DNA of 64,000 nt from Actinostola sp. cb2023 (GCA_033675265.1 JAUJYZ010000280.1:556501-620500), one strand, 5' to 3'; shown: positions 19,365 to 35,166, numbered from the stretch's first letter. Notes: generated from the letters alone by a model not told the origin. Translations and numbers: made by a program.

Positions 19365-21554
19365 ATCTATACTGATCTCTATCTTATCTCTATCTTATCT
19401 ACATCTTATCTATATCTTATCTATATCTTATCTATATCTTATCTATATCTTATCTATATCTTATCTATATTTATCTATATCTTATCCGGCTATATCTTAT
19501 CTATGTCTTATCTATATCTTCTCTGTATCTTCTCTATATCTTCTCTATATCTTCTCTATATCTTCTCTATATCTTCTCTATATCTTCTCTATATCTTCTC
19601 TATATCTTCTCTATATCTTCTCTATATCTATCTTCTCTATATCTATCTTCTCTATATCTATCTTCTCTATATCTTCTCTATATCTATCTTCTCTATATCT
19701 ATCTTCTCTATATATCTATATCTCTATATCTTCTCTATATCTCTCTATATCTATATCTTCTCTATCTCTATCTTCTCTATATCTATCTTCTCTATATCTT
19801 CTCTATATATCTTCTCTATATCTATCTTCTCTATATCTTCTCTATATCTTCTCTATATCTTCTCTATATCTTCTCTATATCTTCTCTATATCTTCTCTAT
19901 ATCTTCTCTATATCTTCTCTATATCTCTCTCTATATCTTCTCTATATCTTCTCTATATCTTCTCTATATCTTCTCTATATCTTCTCTATATCTATCTCTC
20001 TATCTTCTCTATATCTTCTCTCTATATCTTCTCTATATCTTCTCTATATCTTCTCTATATCTTCTCTATATCTTCTCTATATCTTCTCTATATCTTCTCT
20101 ATATCTTCTCTATATCTTCTCTATATCTTCTCTATATCTTCTCTATATCTTCTCTATATCTTCTCTATATCTTCTCTATATCTCTCTATCTTCTCTATAT
20201 CTTCTCTATATCTTCTCTATATCTTCTCTATATCTTCTCTATATCTTCTCTATATCTTCTCTATCTTCTCTATATCTCTATATATCTTCTCTATATCTTC
20301 TCTATATCTTCTCTATATCTTCTCTATATCTTCTCTATATCTTCTCTATATCTTCTCTATATCTTCTCTATATCTTCTCTATATCTTCTCTATATCTTCT
20401 CTATATCTTCTCTATATCTTCTCTATATCTTCTCTATATCTTCTCTATATCTTCTCTATATCTTCTCTATATCTTCTCTATATCTTCTCTATATCTCTCT
20501 CTATCTTCTCTATCTTCTCTCTATATCTTCTCTATATCTTCTCTATATCTTCTCTATATCTTCTCTATATCTTCTCTATATCTTCTCTATATCTTCTCTA
20601 TATCTTCTCTATATCTTCTCTATATCTTCTCTATATCTTCTCTATCTCTATATCTTCTCTATATCTTCTCTATATCTTCTCTATATCTTCTCTATATCTA
20701 TCTATCTCTATATCTATCTTCTCTATATCTCTCTATCTTCTCTATATCTTCTCTATATCTTATCTTCTCTATATCTATCTTCTCTATATCTATCTTCTCT
20801 CTATATCTTCTCTATATCTCTCTCTCTATATCTTCTCTATATCTATCTTCTCTATATCTATCTTCTCTATCTTCTCTATATCTTCTCTATATCTTCTCTA
20901 TATCTATCTTCTCTATATCTTCTCTATATCTTCTCTATATCTTCTCTATATCTTCTCTATATCTTCTCTATATCTTCTCTATATCTTCTCTATATCTTCT
21001 CTATATCTTCTCTATATCTTCTCTATATCTTCTCTATATCTTCTCTATATCTTCTCTATATCTTCTCTATATCTTCTCTATATCTTCTCTATATCTTCTC
21101 TATCTTCTCTATATCTATCTCTATCTCTATATCTTCTCTATATATCTTCTCTATATCTATCTTCTCTATATCTATCTTCTCTATATCTTCTCTATATCTT
21201 CTCTATATCTTCTCTATATCTTCTCTATATCTTCTCTATATCTTCTCTATATCTTCTCTATATCTTCTCTATATCTTCTCTATATCTTCTCTATATCTTC
21301 TCTATATCTTCTCTATATCTTCTCTATATCTTCTCTATATCTTCTCTATATCTTCTCTATATCTTCTCTATATCTTCTCTATATCTTCTCTATCTCTAAT
21401 CTTCTCTATATCTTCTCTATATCTTCTCTATATCTTCTATATCTTCTCTATATCTTCTATATCTTCTCTATATCTTCTCTATATCTTCTCTATATCTTCT
21501 CTATATCTTCTCTATATCTTCTCTATATCTTCTCTATATCCTATATCTATTGGT
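19365..21554. repeat. 11-bp pyrimidine satellite (CTATATCTTCT)n, about 2.2 kb
   Basis: It starts as TATCTTATC-type repeats to about 19510, then becomes an almost homogeneous 11-bp unit CTATATCTTCT. Frequent shortened (CTATCTTCT) and lengthened (CTATATCTATCTTCT) variants occur. No frame of the unit contains a stop, so plus-strand frames of up to 746 codons stay open with an 11-residue LYIFSISSLYL period. I regard these as artefacts. One strand is almost pure pyrimidine apart from A, which favours slippage. Confidence 0.95.
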
Positions 21555-21740
21555 TAATTGACTCAGTGGGAACAGAGGGAAATTTTGTGTGCGCAAGCGT
21601 CGCCACAGTCAGATGAACACAAGAAGTACACGAGACAAGCTATTTGGATCAAATGTTTACATATTTTGCGGACGTTTTATTAGCATTTTATCCACTCATT
21701 CTCTCTTTTAGTAGTGTAAATTATGTTTGTTGGTATCACT

Positions 21741-22082
21741 TATATTAGGGTGTTCACGACTGAACGCCAACACGTTTAGCCAACGACAAAGTATCATTAG
21801 GCTTGCACGCGTAGAAATCGAGTGTTGGTGTCTGGCCTATTTTAGAATGGTATATTAGGGTGTTCACGACTGAACGCCAACACGTTTAGCCAACGACAAA
21901 GTATCATTAAGCTTGCACGCGTAGAAATCGAGTGTTGGTGTCTGGCCTATTTTAGAATGGTATATTTTAGGGTGTTCACGACTGAACGCCAACACGTTTA
22001 GCCAACGACAAAGTATCATTAAGCTTGCACGCGTAGAAATCGAGTGTTGGTGTCTGGCCTATTTTAGAATGGTATATTTTAG
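21741..22082. repeat. 110-bp tandem repeat, 3 copies
   Basis: Three nearly identical units start at 21741, 21851 and 21961. Each contains GTGTTCACGACTGAACGCCA and TTGCACGCGTAGAAATCGAG. The 22083-22481 stretch that follows shows no gene. Confidence 0.93.
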
Positions 22083-22481
22083 GGGCCAAATCATGATTCT
22101 AATTTTCCGACGATCGTCTCGATCCGCCCCTTCACATGGGAGTACCCCCCGGGCTTATTTGATGTACCACCGAGTGATTGCAGATCTTATACAATTGTTG
22201 TAAACTACTCAGTTATTCAACAAACAGGTGTATAATTACATATTTTATCAAAATTTTGCAGATACGAGTAATTTTCCTTGAGAAAATCGCTGTGAAAGTT
22301 GATCGGGATGATTTTGTATCACGGATTTGTCGGTTATGATTTCTTTCGTGTTTTTTTAATTTTATCTCATGAATTATTAATGAGTCGAATAAGATTTTTA
22401 ATACATACGTTCCGGCAAACTTTTTTATTTGTAAATCATTTTATTTTAATTCACAACAGATGATACTTGTACATGTACATA

Positions 22482-22754
22482 TAGCTAATTGTATAATCGT
22501 TGTCGGGTTGAAAATCATAAATCATAGAAGCTGAGACCGCAAGGATGGATGGGAAATCAGTTCATGATCCGCATTACATACAGATATATTCAATGTTCTC
22601 GTAGTTTTGAAGGTATATGAGCTATTTAACTAAGATCCTACAAGTCTGGATAAAAAGGTCGATGATTTGACGGTGTTATTTGAGAGTTTTAATTTCCCAG
22701 AATTCCTTTTGGTCATAGCTTTCATGATTTTGACAACGATTATGCAATTAGCTA
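22482..22754. mobile_element. MITE with TA target, TAGCTAATTG family, copy A
   Basis: The ends are TAGCTAATTGTATAATCGTT and its complement at the right, flanked by TA. It is about 95% identical by eye to 25955-26233. The subterminal GAAGCTGAGACCGC resembles the termini of the larger element at 59966-61902, so the two belong to one group. TA TSD and TIRs are Tc1/mariner-like. Confidence 0.85.
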
Positions 22755-23092
22755 TATACTAAATTAAGTTTCGCCAAACTTACCATTCATAACTTTCGTC
22801 ACGACTGGATGAGTTGTTACGTATACAGTGCTAAATCCTTTAAACAAAACCAAAAATATACAATTCAAAAAATTAATTACAACCACAACATATCAAAGCC
22901 AGAAGACAACTTATCAAAATACGTCACGTAATGTTATATTCTAAGTACCACGTGAAGTACCACGTGATCACAGATACAATGACGCTGCTCATTGTATACG
23001 TCACACTATATCTACCAATCAGAGACGTTCACAAAAATAACGCCTTGTAGCGGACCGTGATACTCATCTTTGCATACCTTGTCGATATTTAT

Positions 23093-23320
23093 CACGTGGT
23101 ACCTGTAAAGTGATCATGTGGTACCTGAAAAGTGATCACGTGGTACCTGAAAAGTGATCACGTGGTACCTGAAAAGTGATCACGTGGTACCTGAAAAGTG
23201 ACCACGTGGTACCTGAAAAGTGATCACGTGGTACCTGAAAAGTGATCACGTGGTACCTGGAAAGTGATCACGTGGTACTTGAAAAGTGATCACGTGGTAC
23301 CTGAATTTACGATCACGTGA
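23093..23320. repeat. 22-bp tandem repeat carrying CACGTG, about 10 copies
   Basis: The unit GTGATCACGTGGTACCTGAA(AA) contains an E-box CACGTG, a TGATCA palindrome and a GGTACC palindrome. Most copies keep CACGTG; one has CATGTG. Two inverted versions (GTACCACGTG) lie at 22947-22970, 130 bp upstream. CACGTG is the site of USF/MYC/MITF-type bHLH-zip factors. Any regulatory role is inference. Confidence 0.9.
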
Positions 23321-25554
23321 TGAGCGTTGGAATCGAGAAAAAAAGTGTCACATTTCCTATGACGCGCGCGATTAAATATTAATTTTCTTGAAAAGTCGCG
23401 TCTTCGAATAGAGGGTTTGCTGACGATCCGGCACGTGTCGGCAGCCATGACAGGGAGCAGGATAATGGAATACCTTTCCCCTAAGGAATTGAATTCTTTC
23501 TCATGTAAAATGATTTTATTGTTACCCTGCCATGGCTGCCAGCACATGATCGTGCAAACCATCTATACGGTAAGGTATATGACGGTGCTTCTGTTGAGAC
23601 CACGGTAGAACGAAGTTAAACCATATGTTCCACAAAGCCAACATTCACACAACTATCGACTCTGTCGATCGTTGTGGGAGGCAAGCAACCAACAAAAAAC
23701 TCTCAAAACGCCGCCAATGTTCTTGGCTGCACGGAAATTGAATCCGTGGCCCAGCGGTGATCTCAGCAAGCCGTCTAACCGCGCACTGATGAACTATTGA
23801 ATGAATCCCACGGTCCGAATTCACTTTATTTTACGAGGATAACATGCACGTAACAGAATACTAGTGACTGAGAAACCTGTGGCCCTCATTTGCAACGATC
23901 CGTTCAGTTTCGTCACCAAACAATTCACTGTCGGTTGCATGTATACTAATCGTTTACAAGCCGTGAAATGGAATTTAAGGAGGAAGATAGCACTGAGTCG
24001 TAATGATAAAACGAAATATGCATAATGATAGAGCGTGGCCTCATAGTGCGTAAGAGTTTAGTTCGTGCCACCTCAAAGCAGCGAAAGTTTTTTTTGTCGA
24101 GTTTATTTCAGGGCATGTACATGTGGAGTATTTATCCATCTACAATAAAAAAAATATAAAAATAAATAAATAAATAAAATAATCAAAATAAAAAATACCC
24201 ACACAGATCAGTTGGCTGTTGCTATAGTATTCAAACGTCTGTTTGAAAAATATTTTTTTCAATATAAACTCAAGTCAGAGACAACCTATATCCTATATCC
24301 TTATGATCTTCTATGTCTTCCTTTTTTGGAAAATTATTATACACACGAGTGTATATTGCAAGTGGTAATTACGTTATTCGAGCACTCGGATTATAAATTA
24401 GCCTGATCCATGAAGTAGATCACACGTCAGTGTTTTCAGCAGAGTAAGAGCAAAACCAATATCTTATAGAAGCTAAGCTAAGCTAATCGAAGACTTGACT
24501 TATAAGGTATGACATGTGTTCTTCAAGTGCATGGCTTGAGCTCCTTTTTGCCGAGAATGCTCAACCAATGCAACAAATGATTGATGTTGTCTTGCGCTCT
24601 CTCACTATATTATGAACACATTGAACTGAATCACGCGTATATTTATCAGTCTTGATTTTTAATTTCAATGAATGGTGTATTTCATCGATCGGTTGGACAT
24701 CCAGTACCATTGTATTAGATGAACGAGGTTAAAAATAAACCAATTCGTTTTTAGTTCCAATGAATATAAATTTCTCAGCGGTATGAAATGGGTTCACTCT
24801 TTCCGTCCTTCGTCAACTGATCAAATTGAAATCCTGTTTGATGAGTTTTGTTTTAAAATGATAATGGTTCTCACTTATAGTACTACGGAGCGACCTTTTT
24901 TTGTGTTTCCCGGTTTTTTTTGCACATTATATTTATTAAATTCTTCTTCTTCTTCTTTCTCAATCAAACATTGTTATCATTGTCTATACTTACATATAGG
25001 AAGCCATGCAACGAACCACGGACGTGGCGAAGCGTGTTTGTCTAGCACCCTTTATCCTTCCTTACATCCACTTACTGAAACCTATTCGCAATGAAGAAGT
25101 ATTATGTAAGCTGATGTTTAATCTGATTAAGATGAACACTGATAGTCGTGGGGGGGAGGGGGAGGGGGGGTAGTCGGGGGAAGGGAAAGGAGGGATGGGG
25201 GAGGGAGGGTACATATTCTACTGTACTACTGCCCTGCACAGAAAAACTAAGATGGCAGATCTGTACATTTTCCCATAGTCCTTTGCGCGCATAAACCACT
25301 CGTTGAAACTTTATGACGCTGTTACATGCTTTATTTAGGTGTAAGAAAGTTCAGTTGTAGATCTGACTGGTTCTCATTTAGGCTTGCAAAGGAACATGGT
25401 AAGTCTGAAAACGTTTCCATTCACATACTCCAGGTGGAATCTCCTTATAAAAGGGAAGGTGGCCGCGTAACACTTAGGAAACACTTAGAAATTCAGGGAA
25501 AGTTGAAGTGCTACAAAATTATTCATGAAACCAAACAAAACTGGGCCGCGGGGG
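23321..25554. other. Intergenic region, no recognisable gene
   Basis: Short frames only. Features seen are AT-rich sequence at 24130-24200, a G-rich run at 25149-25210, and at about 25245-25300 a degenerate relative of the 48-bp minisatellite unit (AAGATGGCAG, CCTTTGCGCGCATAAACCA). Confidence 0.45.
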
Positions 25555-25569
25555 CGTGGTATCAATGAT

Positions 25570-25667
25570 GTTTCCTCTTTCTTTCTTTCTTTCCTTCTTT
25601 CCTTCTTTCTCTCTTTCTCTCTTTCTCCCTTTCTCGCTTTTTCGCTTTCTCGCTTTCTTGCTTTCTT

Positions 25668-25716
<49 letters not shown>

Positions 25717-25720
25717 TTCA
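25570..25720. repeat. Polypyrimidine (CTTT)n/(CT)n microsatellite
   Basis: About 150 bp is C/T only, ending in a (CT) run. The flanks GAAACCAAACAAAACTGGGC and GGTCCAGTTTTGCTTTT are inverted relatives, so the tract sits inside a small foldback at about 25527-25750. The associated open frames are low-complexity artefacts. Confidence 0.85.
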
Positions 25721-25954
25721 CGCCCTCGCGGTCCAGTTTTGCTTTTGTACTCTTACTGTGTTCTAAGAGCGAATATCGGCCATGATCAGGTTAACTACAC
25801 TAACGACTTTGTAATCAATCGTTTTTCTTCAATCAGTCGGTAAAGTGAACATTAATATCAACTTTATTCTTTCTAGGCTAACTGTCTACCATGCACCGCA
25901 AATCCACTCTCAACCTTACTTTTACTATCATCCACGTCCCTTCAAATCTATATA

Positions 25955-26233
25955 TAGCTAATTGCATAATCGTTGTCGTGTTGAAAATCATAAATCACAG
26001 AAGCTGAGACCGCAAGGATGGATGGGAAATCGGTTCATGAGCCACATTACATACAGATATATTCAATGTTCTCGTAGTTTTGAAGGTATATGAGCTATTT
26101 AACTAAGATCCTACAAGTCTGGATAAAAAGGTCGATGATTTGACGGTGTTATTTGAGGGTTTTAATTTCCCAGAATTCCTTTTGGTCATAGCTTTCATGA
26201 TTTTCAACCCGACAACGATTATGCAATTAGCTA
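25955..26233. mobile_element. MITE with TA target, TAGCTAATTG family, copy B
   Basis: The sequence matches 22482-22754 in the same orientation, with TA on each side. It keeps a longer right TIR (ATTTTCAACCCGACAACGATT, of which copy A has lost the AACCC part). Between 26234 and 26962 there is a poly-A run (26336-26360) and no gene. Confidence 0.87.
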
Positions 26234-26962
26234 TATACCAGCTCTACAAAACAAGAAACACATATCTGCCTGTGCCATGCTACAATATTTAAACAATGTT
26301 CAGTACGCTAAGTATTTGGAATAACTCTTCCTTCCAAAAAAAAAAAAAAAAAAAAAAAAACGCCAGAACGTACGGCTCTCAGTTATGGACTTGCCGAGTG
26401 CTGGACATCTCTAGATGCTGTAGATGTATTACTACAGTATTCAAACGATTATATTCGTTACCTTTTTGGAAACTTGGCTCTTAGCACAAGAACTGACGGC
26501 GTACTCCGGCAGATACCTATGTGTTGTTACAGCCGATTTTCACTGAAGTTATTGCAGATGCATTCATTACTTTTTTGAAAGAGTACAATATGTTGCTTAC
26601 TGTTAACTAAAATTAAAAATGAATTATTTTTTTAATCTCAATTACATTTAATGCCAACGACCAAGGCGAAGAAGTTTCATTTATTACGTATCGGTTAATA
26701 TGGCCGTTTCTCCATGGAGACTGACTGATTTAACAATGGCCGGTAAACATAGTTCAGGGTTTCACCGGAACGTCGCGATGAATTCTTCTTCATTCTTATA
26801 TTTTAGTTCATTTTCAATCTTAGATTCAGTGAAAAACAAACGAATAAAGAACTGACAAACAACACTGTTTGGGTCACAGGTAACCCAACATGCCAGTAGT
26901 AGTTCAATTTCTACCTAGAAAGGAAGGGTAGAGGAATAATGGGTATGGCTGCATAAAACTAA

Positions 26963-27005
26963 TAGCCTGCCTTCAAGCTCTGTTTTTGTTTTTGAAGGCA
27001 GGCTA
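26963..27005. mobile_element. 43-bp TAGCCTGC-family hairpin
   Basis: TAGCCTGCCTTCAA and TTGAAGGCAGGCTA surround a T-rich loop. It has the same terminal sequence as the elements at 2318, 16643 and 48166. The 9-bp flanks do not match, so it is old or was carried in with other sequence. From 27006 to 27851 no gene was seen. Confidence 0.7.
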
Positions 27006-27851
27006 AGAACTTAACGCCTGCCATTAGCAGCTCAGCCGAAATCACTCGCAGTAGCTCCCGGCGTTAACTGATGAAACTCAACCTGGAATTCTGAATCTTA
27101 GATTTAAAAAAACGTAAATTGAAACGCTAGAGAAATATGTAAGAGCGCATTCAGAAACTTTGCATTGCATATTGGGAATCTTTCTCAGTAATAAAACAAC
27201 TTTTATAGCTGGGTTAATAATTTATTCTGGATCACGGGAACACTGCAAAATATATTTCGATACGCCACGGGGGGCGTTGCTTTTGGTCATAAAAAGAAAA
27301 AATATGCTTTTAAATCAACGTGGCCAACATATCTTGTTTTTATTTATTTATTATTGATAAGGATTCTACCAAATCGTTGTTTATGAACGGAAATCTTACG
27401 ATAGTCACAATCTGAAAACCAATTATTGAAAGACTTGTCCCCAAGCACAACGAAATAACATCAAATTGTTTCCTACGGCTTCACTTATGATTTGTCAGTC
27501 TTGCAACCCCCCTTCTTAATTACGTATTCTTATAATTGTTTTACAAAGTCGTCAAGTCACGGCCACGTTCGTCAGATTTAGGCTTTGCAATTATGAGATT
27601 ATAAACCCCAAAAATATGACTGAAATAACCGATGTCTATATAATCCGACAGATAGATCAAGTGTTCAAACTAGATCACTTTCTCAGTTGAAGACCTGATT
27701 CAGAGTTGATGTAATGACGATTGTAGTTTAAAAAGCAGCGATTCAAGCAGCAGCGATGTGTGATGATTGTTTGTGTAGAACACTCTAATACAGTCACCGA
27801 AGAATGTCCATCCATTACAGAAAGTCTAAGCCCACACTTGCTATATGATAT

Positions 27852-28876
27852 ACACTCAATTGCAGAAACGTTGTAGTATACATTTATACAAATATACAAA
27901 TATCTAATGAGATGCAAAATGTTAAACATGCTAAACTACAACTGTTTAAACACAAAATAGTGCTGAAAATTATTGTTTTAACCTTGCTGGATGCGATACT
28001 AATCTAAAATTGATGTTTCAGATATATTAGAAGAAAATAAGCGATGTTTCGCACTTTGTATCTCATTAGATATTTGTATAAATGTCAGGGGCGTAGCGTG
28101 CATATACGCACGTACGCACGTGCGTACAATTTAAAATCCTTAATATATGTATATATTATAAAAAACATAAAAATATTTAAAATAAAATGAAATCTAAGAC
28201 AAAATCTTAACAGCTCACGGCAGATTACTTGCTGGAAACTACTCAGAAGGCAGGAAAATGCTATTTTGGAGACCCTACACCTCAAAAAAATTTCGGGGAG
28301 CATGCCCCCGCATCCCCCTAAGAGTTTGCACCTTCGCCACTCGTCAGATTGTGTCCCCAATAAATTTCCCCTTTCAGTCAGTCATTGTAGGCATGTATAA
28401 TGATGATTGTAGTTAGTACAGTCTCAAACAAAATAAATACCAAAAAACTGTCTTCGCCTCGGGTTATTATATCGCTATATATAATGGTAGCGGTATATAA
28501 CCCGTTTACATAAATCCTTTACATAACCTTTACATAAATCCTTTACACAACCTATACATAAATCCTTTACACAACCAATACTCATAAAATCATTTACACA
28601 ACCTTAACATAAATCCTTTATATAACCTTTACATAAATCCCCCCATAAAACTGAGTGATAAATGCATTTTACTATATGTATTTTAGCGATAAAGTCCGCT
28701 GGAAAACGAAGAAAATGGTATTTCCAAGGCTCTAGATTTCTAAATTTTCAGGGGGGGCATGCCCCCTTACCCCCCTAGAAGCTCACGCCTTCGGCGCTCG
28801 TTGCTATGTGCGTACATTGCAAAAAAAGCACGCTACGCCCCTGAATGTATACTACAACCTTTCTGCAATTGAGTGT
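27852..28876. mobile_element. Foldback ACACTCAATTGCAG, split by a hAT-like insertion
   Basis: The left arm, from ACACTCAATTGCAGAAACGT through ATACAAATATCTAATGAGAT, reappears inverted at the right. The right arm is cut by the element at 28086-28843. Without that element the foldback would be about 260 bp. This fixes the order of insertion: foldback first, hAT-like element second. Confidence 0.8.
28086..28843 (+). mobile_element. 758-bp hAT-like element with 5-bp TSD, copy 1
   Basis: The ends are CAGGGGCGTAGCGTGC and GCACGCTACGCCCCTG. AATGT at 28081-28085 and 28844-28848 is the TSD. The pre-insertion sequence is preserved in the other arm of the host foldback and confirms this. It is nearly identical to 62701-63464. 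No transposase is present. Two related internal segments (28296-28350 and 28750-28805) contain CATGCCCC, then CCCCCTA, then CCTTCG..CTCG. A CAGGG start fits hAT; a 5-bp TSD would fit the hAT5 group. Confidence 0.9.
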
Positions 28877-29179
28877 AAGCGTTATTTCTTAGCTTATAAT
28901 ACTGATATATATAGTTTCGTCTTCCTTTCCTTATTTCCATTTCTTTTTCCCGGAGACACTAGCATTGTATTGAGCTACATTTTGTATCTTAAAATCCGCA
29001 ATGTATGTATGTATACATGCCTGCGATGCGCTAGACTTACTGGTCAACTCAACGAATTGAAATATTGTGATCAGTTTTAAAATCAGTAACCTTGTGGAAT
29101 TCGCTCAGTTGCAGTTCAGTTCTGATGACTTAGTTTCCTTAGTTACTTTGCTTGTTTATTTGTTTCTTTTCGCTCAAAG

Positions 29180-29335
29180 AGCACAAACTCCGAACCTGTT
29201 CGACCTATGAATGGCATGTACACCTGCGTCAATGCCTTCCAGTTCCAGATACTGTCTCCCGAATGCAACAAAAACGGCAACGCCGGGGCCGAGTGTTTAG
29301 TCAGAGAATGCTGCCAGAGCACACGCGATTGCTAA
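29180..29335 (+). CDS. Candidate terminal exon of a small cysteine-rich peptide
   Basis: A pyrimidine-rich stretch ending TTCTTTTCGCTCAAAG gives a good splice acceptor at 29179. The frame from 29180 runs 51 codons to TAA at 29333-29335. It contains six cysteines in the order C-x12-C-x9-C-x4-CC-x5-C, the last residue being Cys. A polyadenylation hexamer AATAAA lies at about 29414. Six closely spaced cysteines, an end exactly at Cys and the acceptor plus poly(A) signal suggest the mature part of a secreted disulfide-rich peptide. The exon with start and signal peptide was not found, so this is a partial gene or a coincidence. The family is not recognised. It could be a venom-like or structural peptide, but nothing here distinguishes these. 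Confidence 0.45.
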   Translation, partial: STNSEPVRPMNGMYTCVNAFQFQILSPECNKNGNAGAECLVRECCQSTRDC

Positions 29336-30790
<1,455 letters not shown>

Positions 30791-31008
30791 ATTGAAAGTA
30801 TTTAACTTCGTCAGGCAAAAGAAATAGACGACAAACGCGTATTCAGACGTTTCATCAGTAGTATATTTTAAACTGAAAATCACTCTCTAAATAACTTACA
30901 TTTGAATAGTGAAATACCCAGTGGTATTGGTTGATTAAACAATGCTTAATAATTACAATACAGTAAATAGATGTGGTGTCCTGGGAATAGTAATAACAAT
31001 GTACTGAG

Positions 31009-32732
31009 TTATATGCAGAGAAACCTGCCTACACAGCCATTCATAATGTTTGTTGATTGTTTTCTTATTTCAAGTGCTTCAATTACTTTACGCTCTTTGG
31101 GGAATTTGATGTTAGGGTGCAGTATTTTCCATCTAATTGGGGATTCTTTCAGGAAGTTGGCAGAGTGTGATTGCAAATGTGTGAACACGGTCTGGCCACG
31201 GAGGTGTTCTTTTATCCGTGAACCAATGGTCCTGTTTCTCCAATGTAGACTGCTTGACAGTAAGAACACTTAATGTGGTAGATGGTATTCTTAGTTAGGC
31301 ATTTGTTTTCCCTTTCAGCCAGCACACATGTTTCACATTCGCGAGGACAATTTTGCTTGACTTTGGGCGCTGCGAATATCTTTGAGAGTGGTCGTCCGTT
31401 CATAAAGTGTATCTTGATTCTATCGGCCATACCAGATCGTCGTACAACAGACAGTGTGCGTCGTTTCAGTTCTTCGTTGATGAATGGCATTTTTAGATAG
31501 ATATCTCTTTGATGATCTTCTGTTGTCGGTGCATTCCGCAGCGTGCGCTTGATGGTTGTTTTGACAAACTTCTTAGGGTAACCATTATGGATGAATATTG
31601 ATGCAATTTTGCGTAGTGACAATGTTCTGGACGGGGGGTCTGTTGAACGAGAAATAGCTCTCCTCGTCTCTCCACAGGTAGCCCAAGCTATTAATGAGAG
31701 GCTTGTATCGAGCTATATATAAGAGTTTGTATGGGACCTTATAGGCTCTGGTCGATAATTCCGTAAATAATAGGGCAAATAAACTCTAACCTTCCAGTAG
31801 TGTTGTTTGTATCCTTATTGATCTCTGGTAGCGATTTCAGGGAAATCCCGCGATTTTTAGAGGGGGAGAGCTCGGCTAAAAATCGCGGGATTTCCCTGAA
31901 ATCGCTACCAGAGATCAATAAGGATACAAACAACACTACTGGAAGGTTAGAGTTTATTTGCCCTATTATTTACGGAATTATCGACCAGAGCCTAAGGTCC
32001 CATACAAACTCTTATATATAGCTCGATACAAGCCTCTCATTAATAGCTTGGGCTACCTGTGGTCTCTCCAATCAAGATAGCTCTCTTGGATGATATGGGG
32101 CCATGACTATCCCACGGTACAATACACTGGCTATGTATGGGATTGACATACAGTGTGGTGGAGAATGATCGCTCGTCATGGTCCAGAGAAACCATGGTGT
32201 CCAGAAATGGTAGTTGGTTGTCTTGTGGTATCTCAATGGTGAATTTCAGTGCAGTATTCAAGCTATTAGCTGTAGATAGTATTTCATCTGTAGTGATTCC
32301 ATCAGACTTCCATGCGATGAAGATATCGTCAATGTAGCGTTTGAGTGACATCAAGGCTTTGTCTTGAAATTGGCATAGTATCTGTATGTCGATCTCGTTC
32401 ATGTAAATGATTGCTAGTGCAGGGGCAAGGTTGTTCCCCATGGCGAGTCCAGTCTTCTGGATATAGCCTTTGTCTCCGATCAGGATTACGTCGCTCGTTA
32501 AACAGAGTCGGAGAAGTGATTCAAAATCGTCATCGTTTAAACCTTTCAGTTCGCAATCCGATTTATACTTTGAAAAGAAGTGTTTAGCCACAGAAAAAAC
32601 ACTGGGTGTGGTTGTGTCGATATCCTCCAGTGGAATGGAGCCATACAAATTACAGACATCAAGGCTGCAAAAACCTTTAACTTCTCCGTCAATATCAGTT
32701 AAGAACTTACAACTAGCGGTGGACAAACTCAA
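31009..32732 (-). pseudogene. Penelope-like retroelement: RT plus GIY-YIG endonuclease
   Basis: Penelope-like elements encode a telomerase-related reverse transcriptase, often followed by a GIY-YIG nuclease. The RT part (32732 down to 32063) has motif A SLDVCNLYGSIP (D at residue 25), GLAMGNNLAPALAIIYMNEID, catalytic KRYIDDIF (residues 131-138) and the LPFLDTMV segment. A 391-bp foldback at 31672-32062 interrupts it. Past the foldback the frame resumes with GETRRAISR and reaches SYCQAVYIGETG, the GIY-YIG signature. A one-base shift follows, after which IGSRIKEHLRGQTVFTHLQSHSANF completes the nuclease, ending near 31009. The 5' end is missing: upstream of motif A the sequence soon becomes unassignable and then (AAT)n. 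It is therefore a dead, 5'-incomplete copy with two lesions. Confidence 0.9.
31672..32062. mobile_element. 391-bp foldback inserted in the Penelope-like RT
   Basis: The ends are CCACAGGTAGCCCAAGCTAT and its complement. The arms are nearly perfect for about 185 bp each, with a short loop around 31868 (GAGGGGGAGAGCTCGGC). TCTCT at 31667-31671 and 32063-32067 is a 5-bp TSD. Removing the insert restores the RT-to-nuclease frame, which confirms the borders. It has no real ORF, since the open frames are mirror images of each other. Confidence 0.92.
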
Positions 32733-32909
32733 AGATCAGAAGATTCCTGAAAGTGCTATCAACGAATTGAAGGGTGGCATGGCGCGTATTATTGACGAAT
32801 GTGAACTCTCCGGAGCTGCACTACTCAAATCTAAGCGACACGTATACCATCCCCCTCCCAACCAAGTGGTTAGTTCAATTACCAGGCATGGCATCCAATA
32901 ACTGTTCTT
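32733..32909 (+). other. Unassigned open stretch beside the retroelement
   Basis: On the plus strand about 60 codons to a stop at 32901 stay open and have a protein-like composition (INELKGGMARIIDE, KRHVYHPPPNQ). No family is recognised. It abuts the RT fragment head to head and the (AAT)n array, so it may be a second, inverted piece of an element. Confidence 0.3.

Positions 32910-35166
<2,257 letters not shown>

Noticed and set aside
19317..21557. Open frames of 682 and 746 codons on the plus strand
   Set aside because: They are the stop-free translation of an 11-bp satellite in different frames, with no start context or domain.
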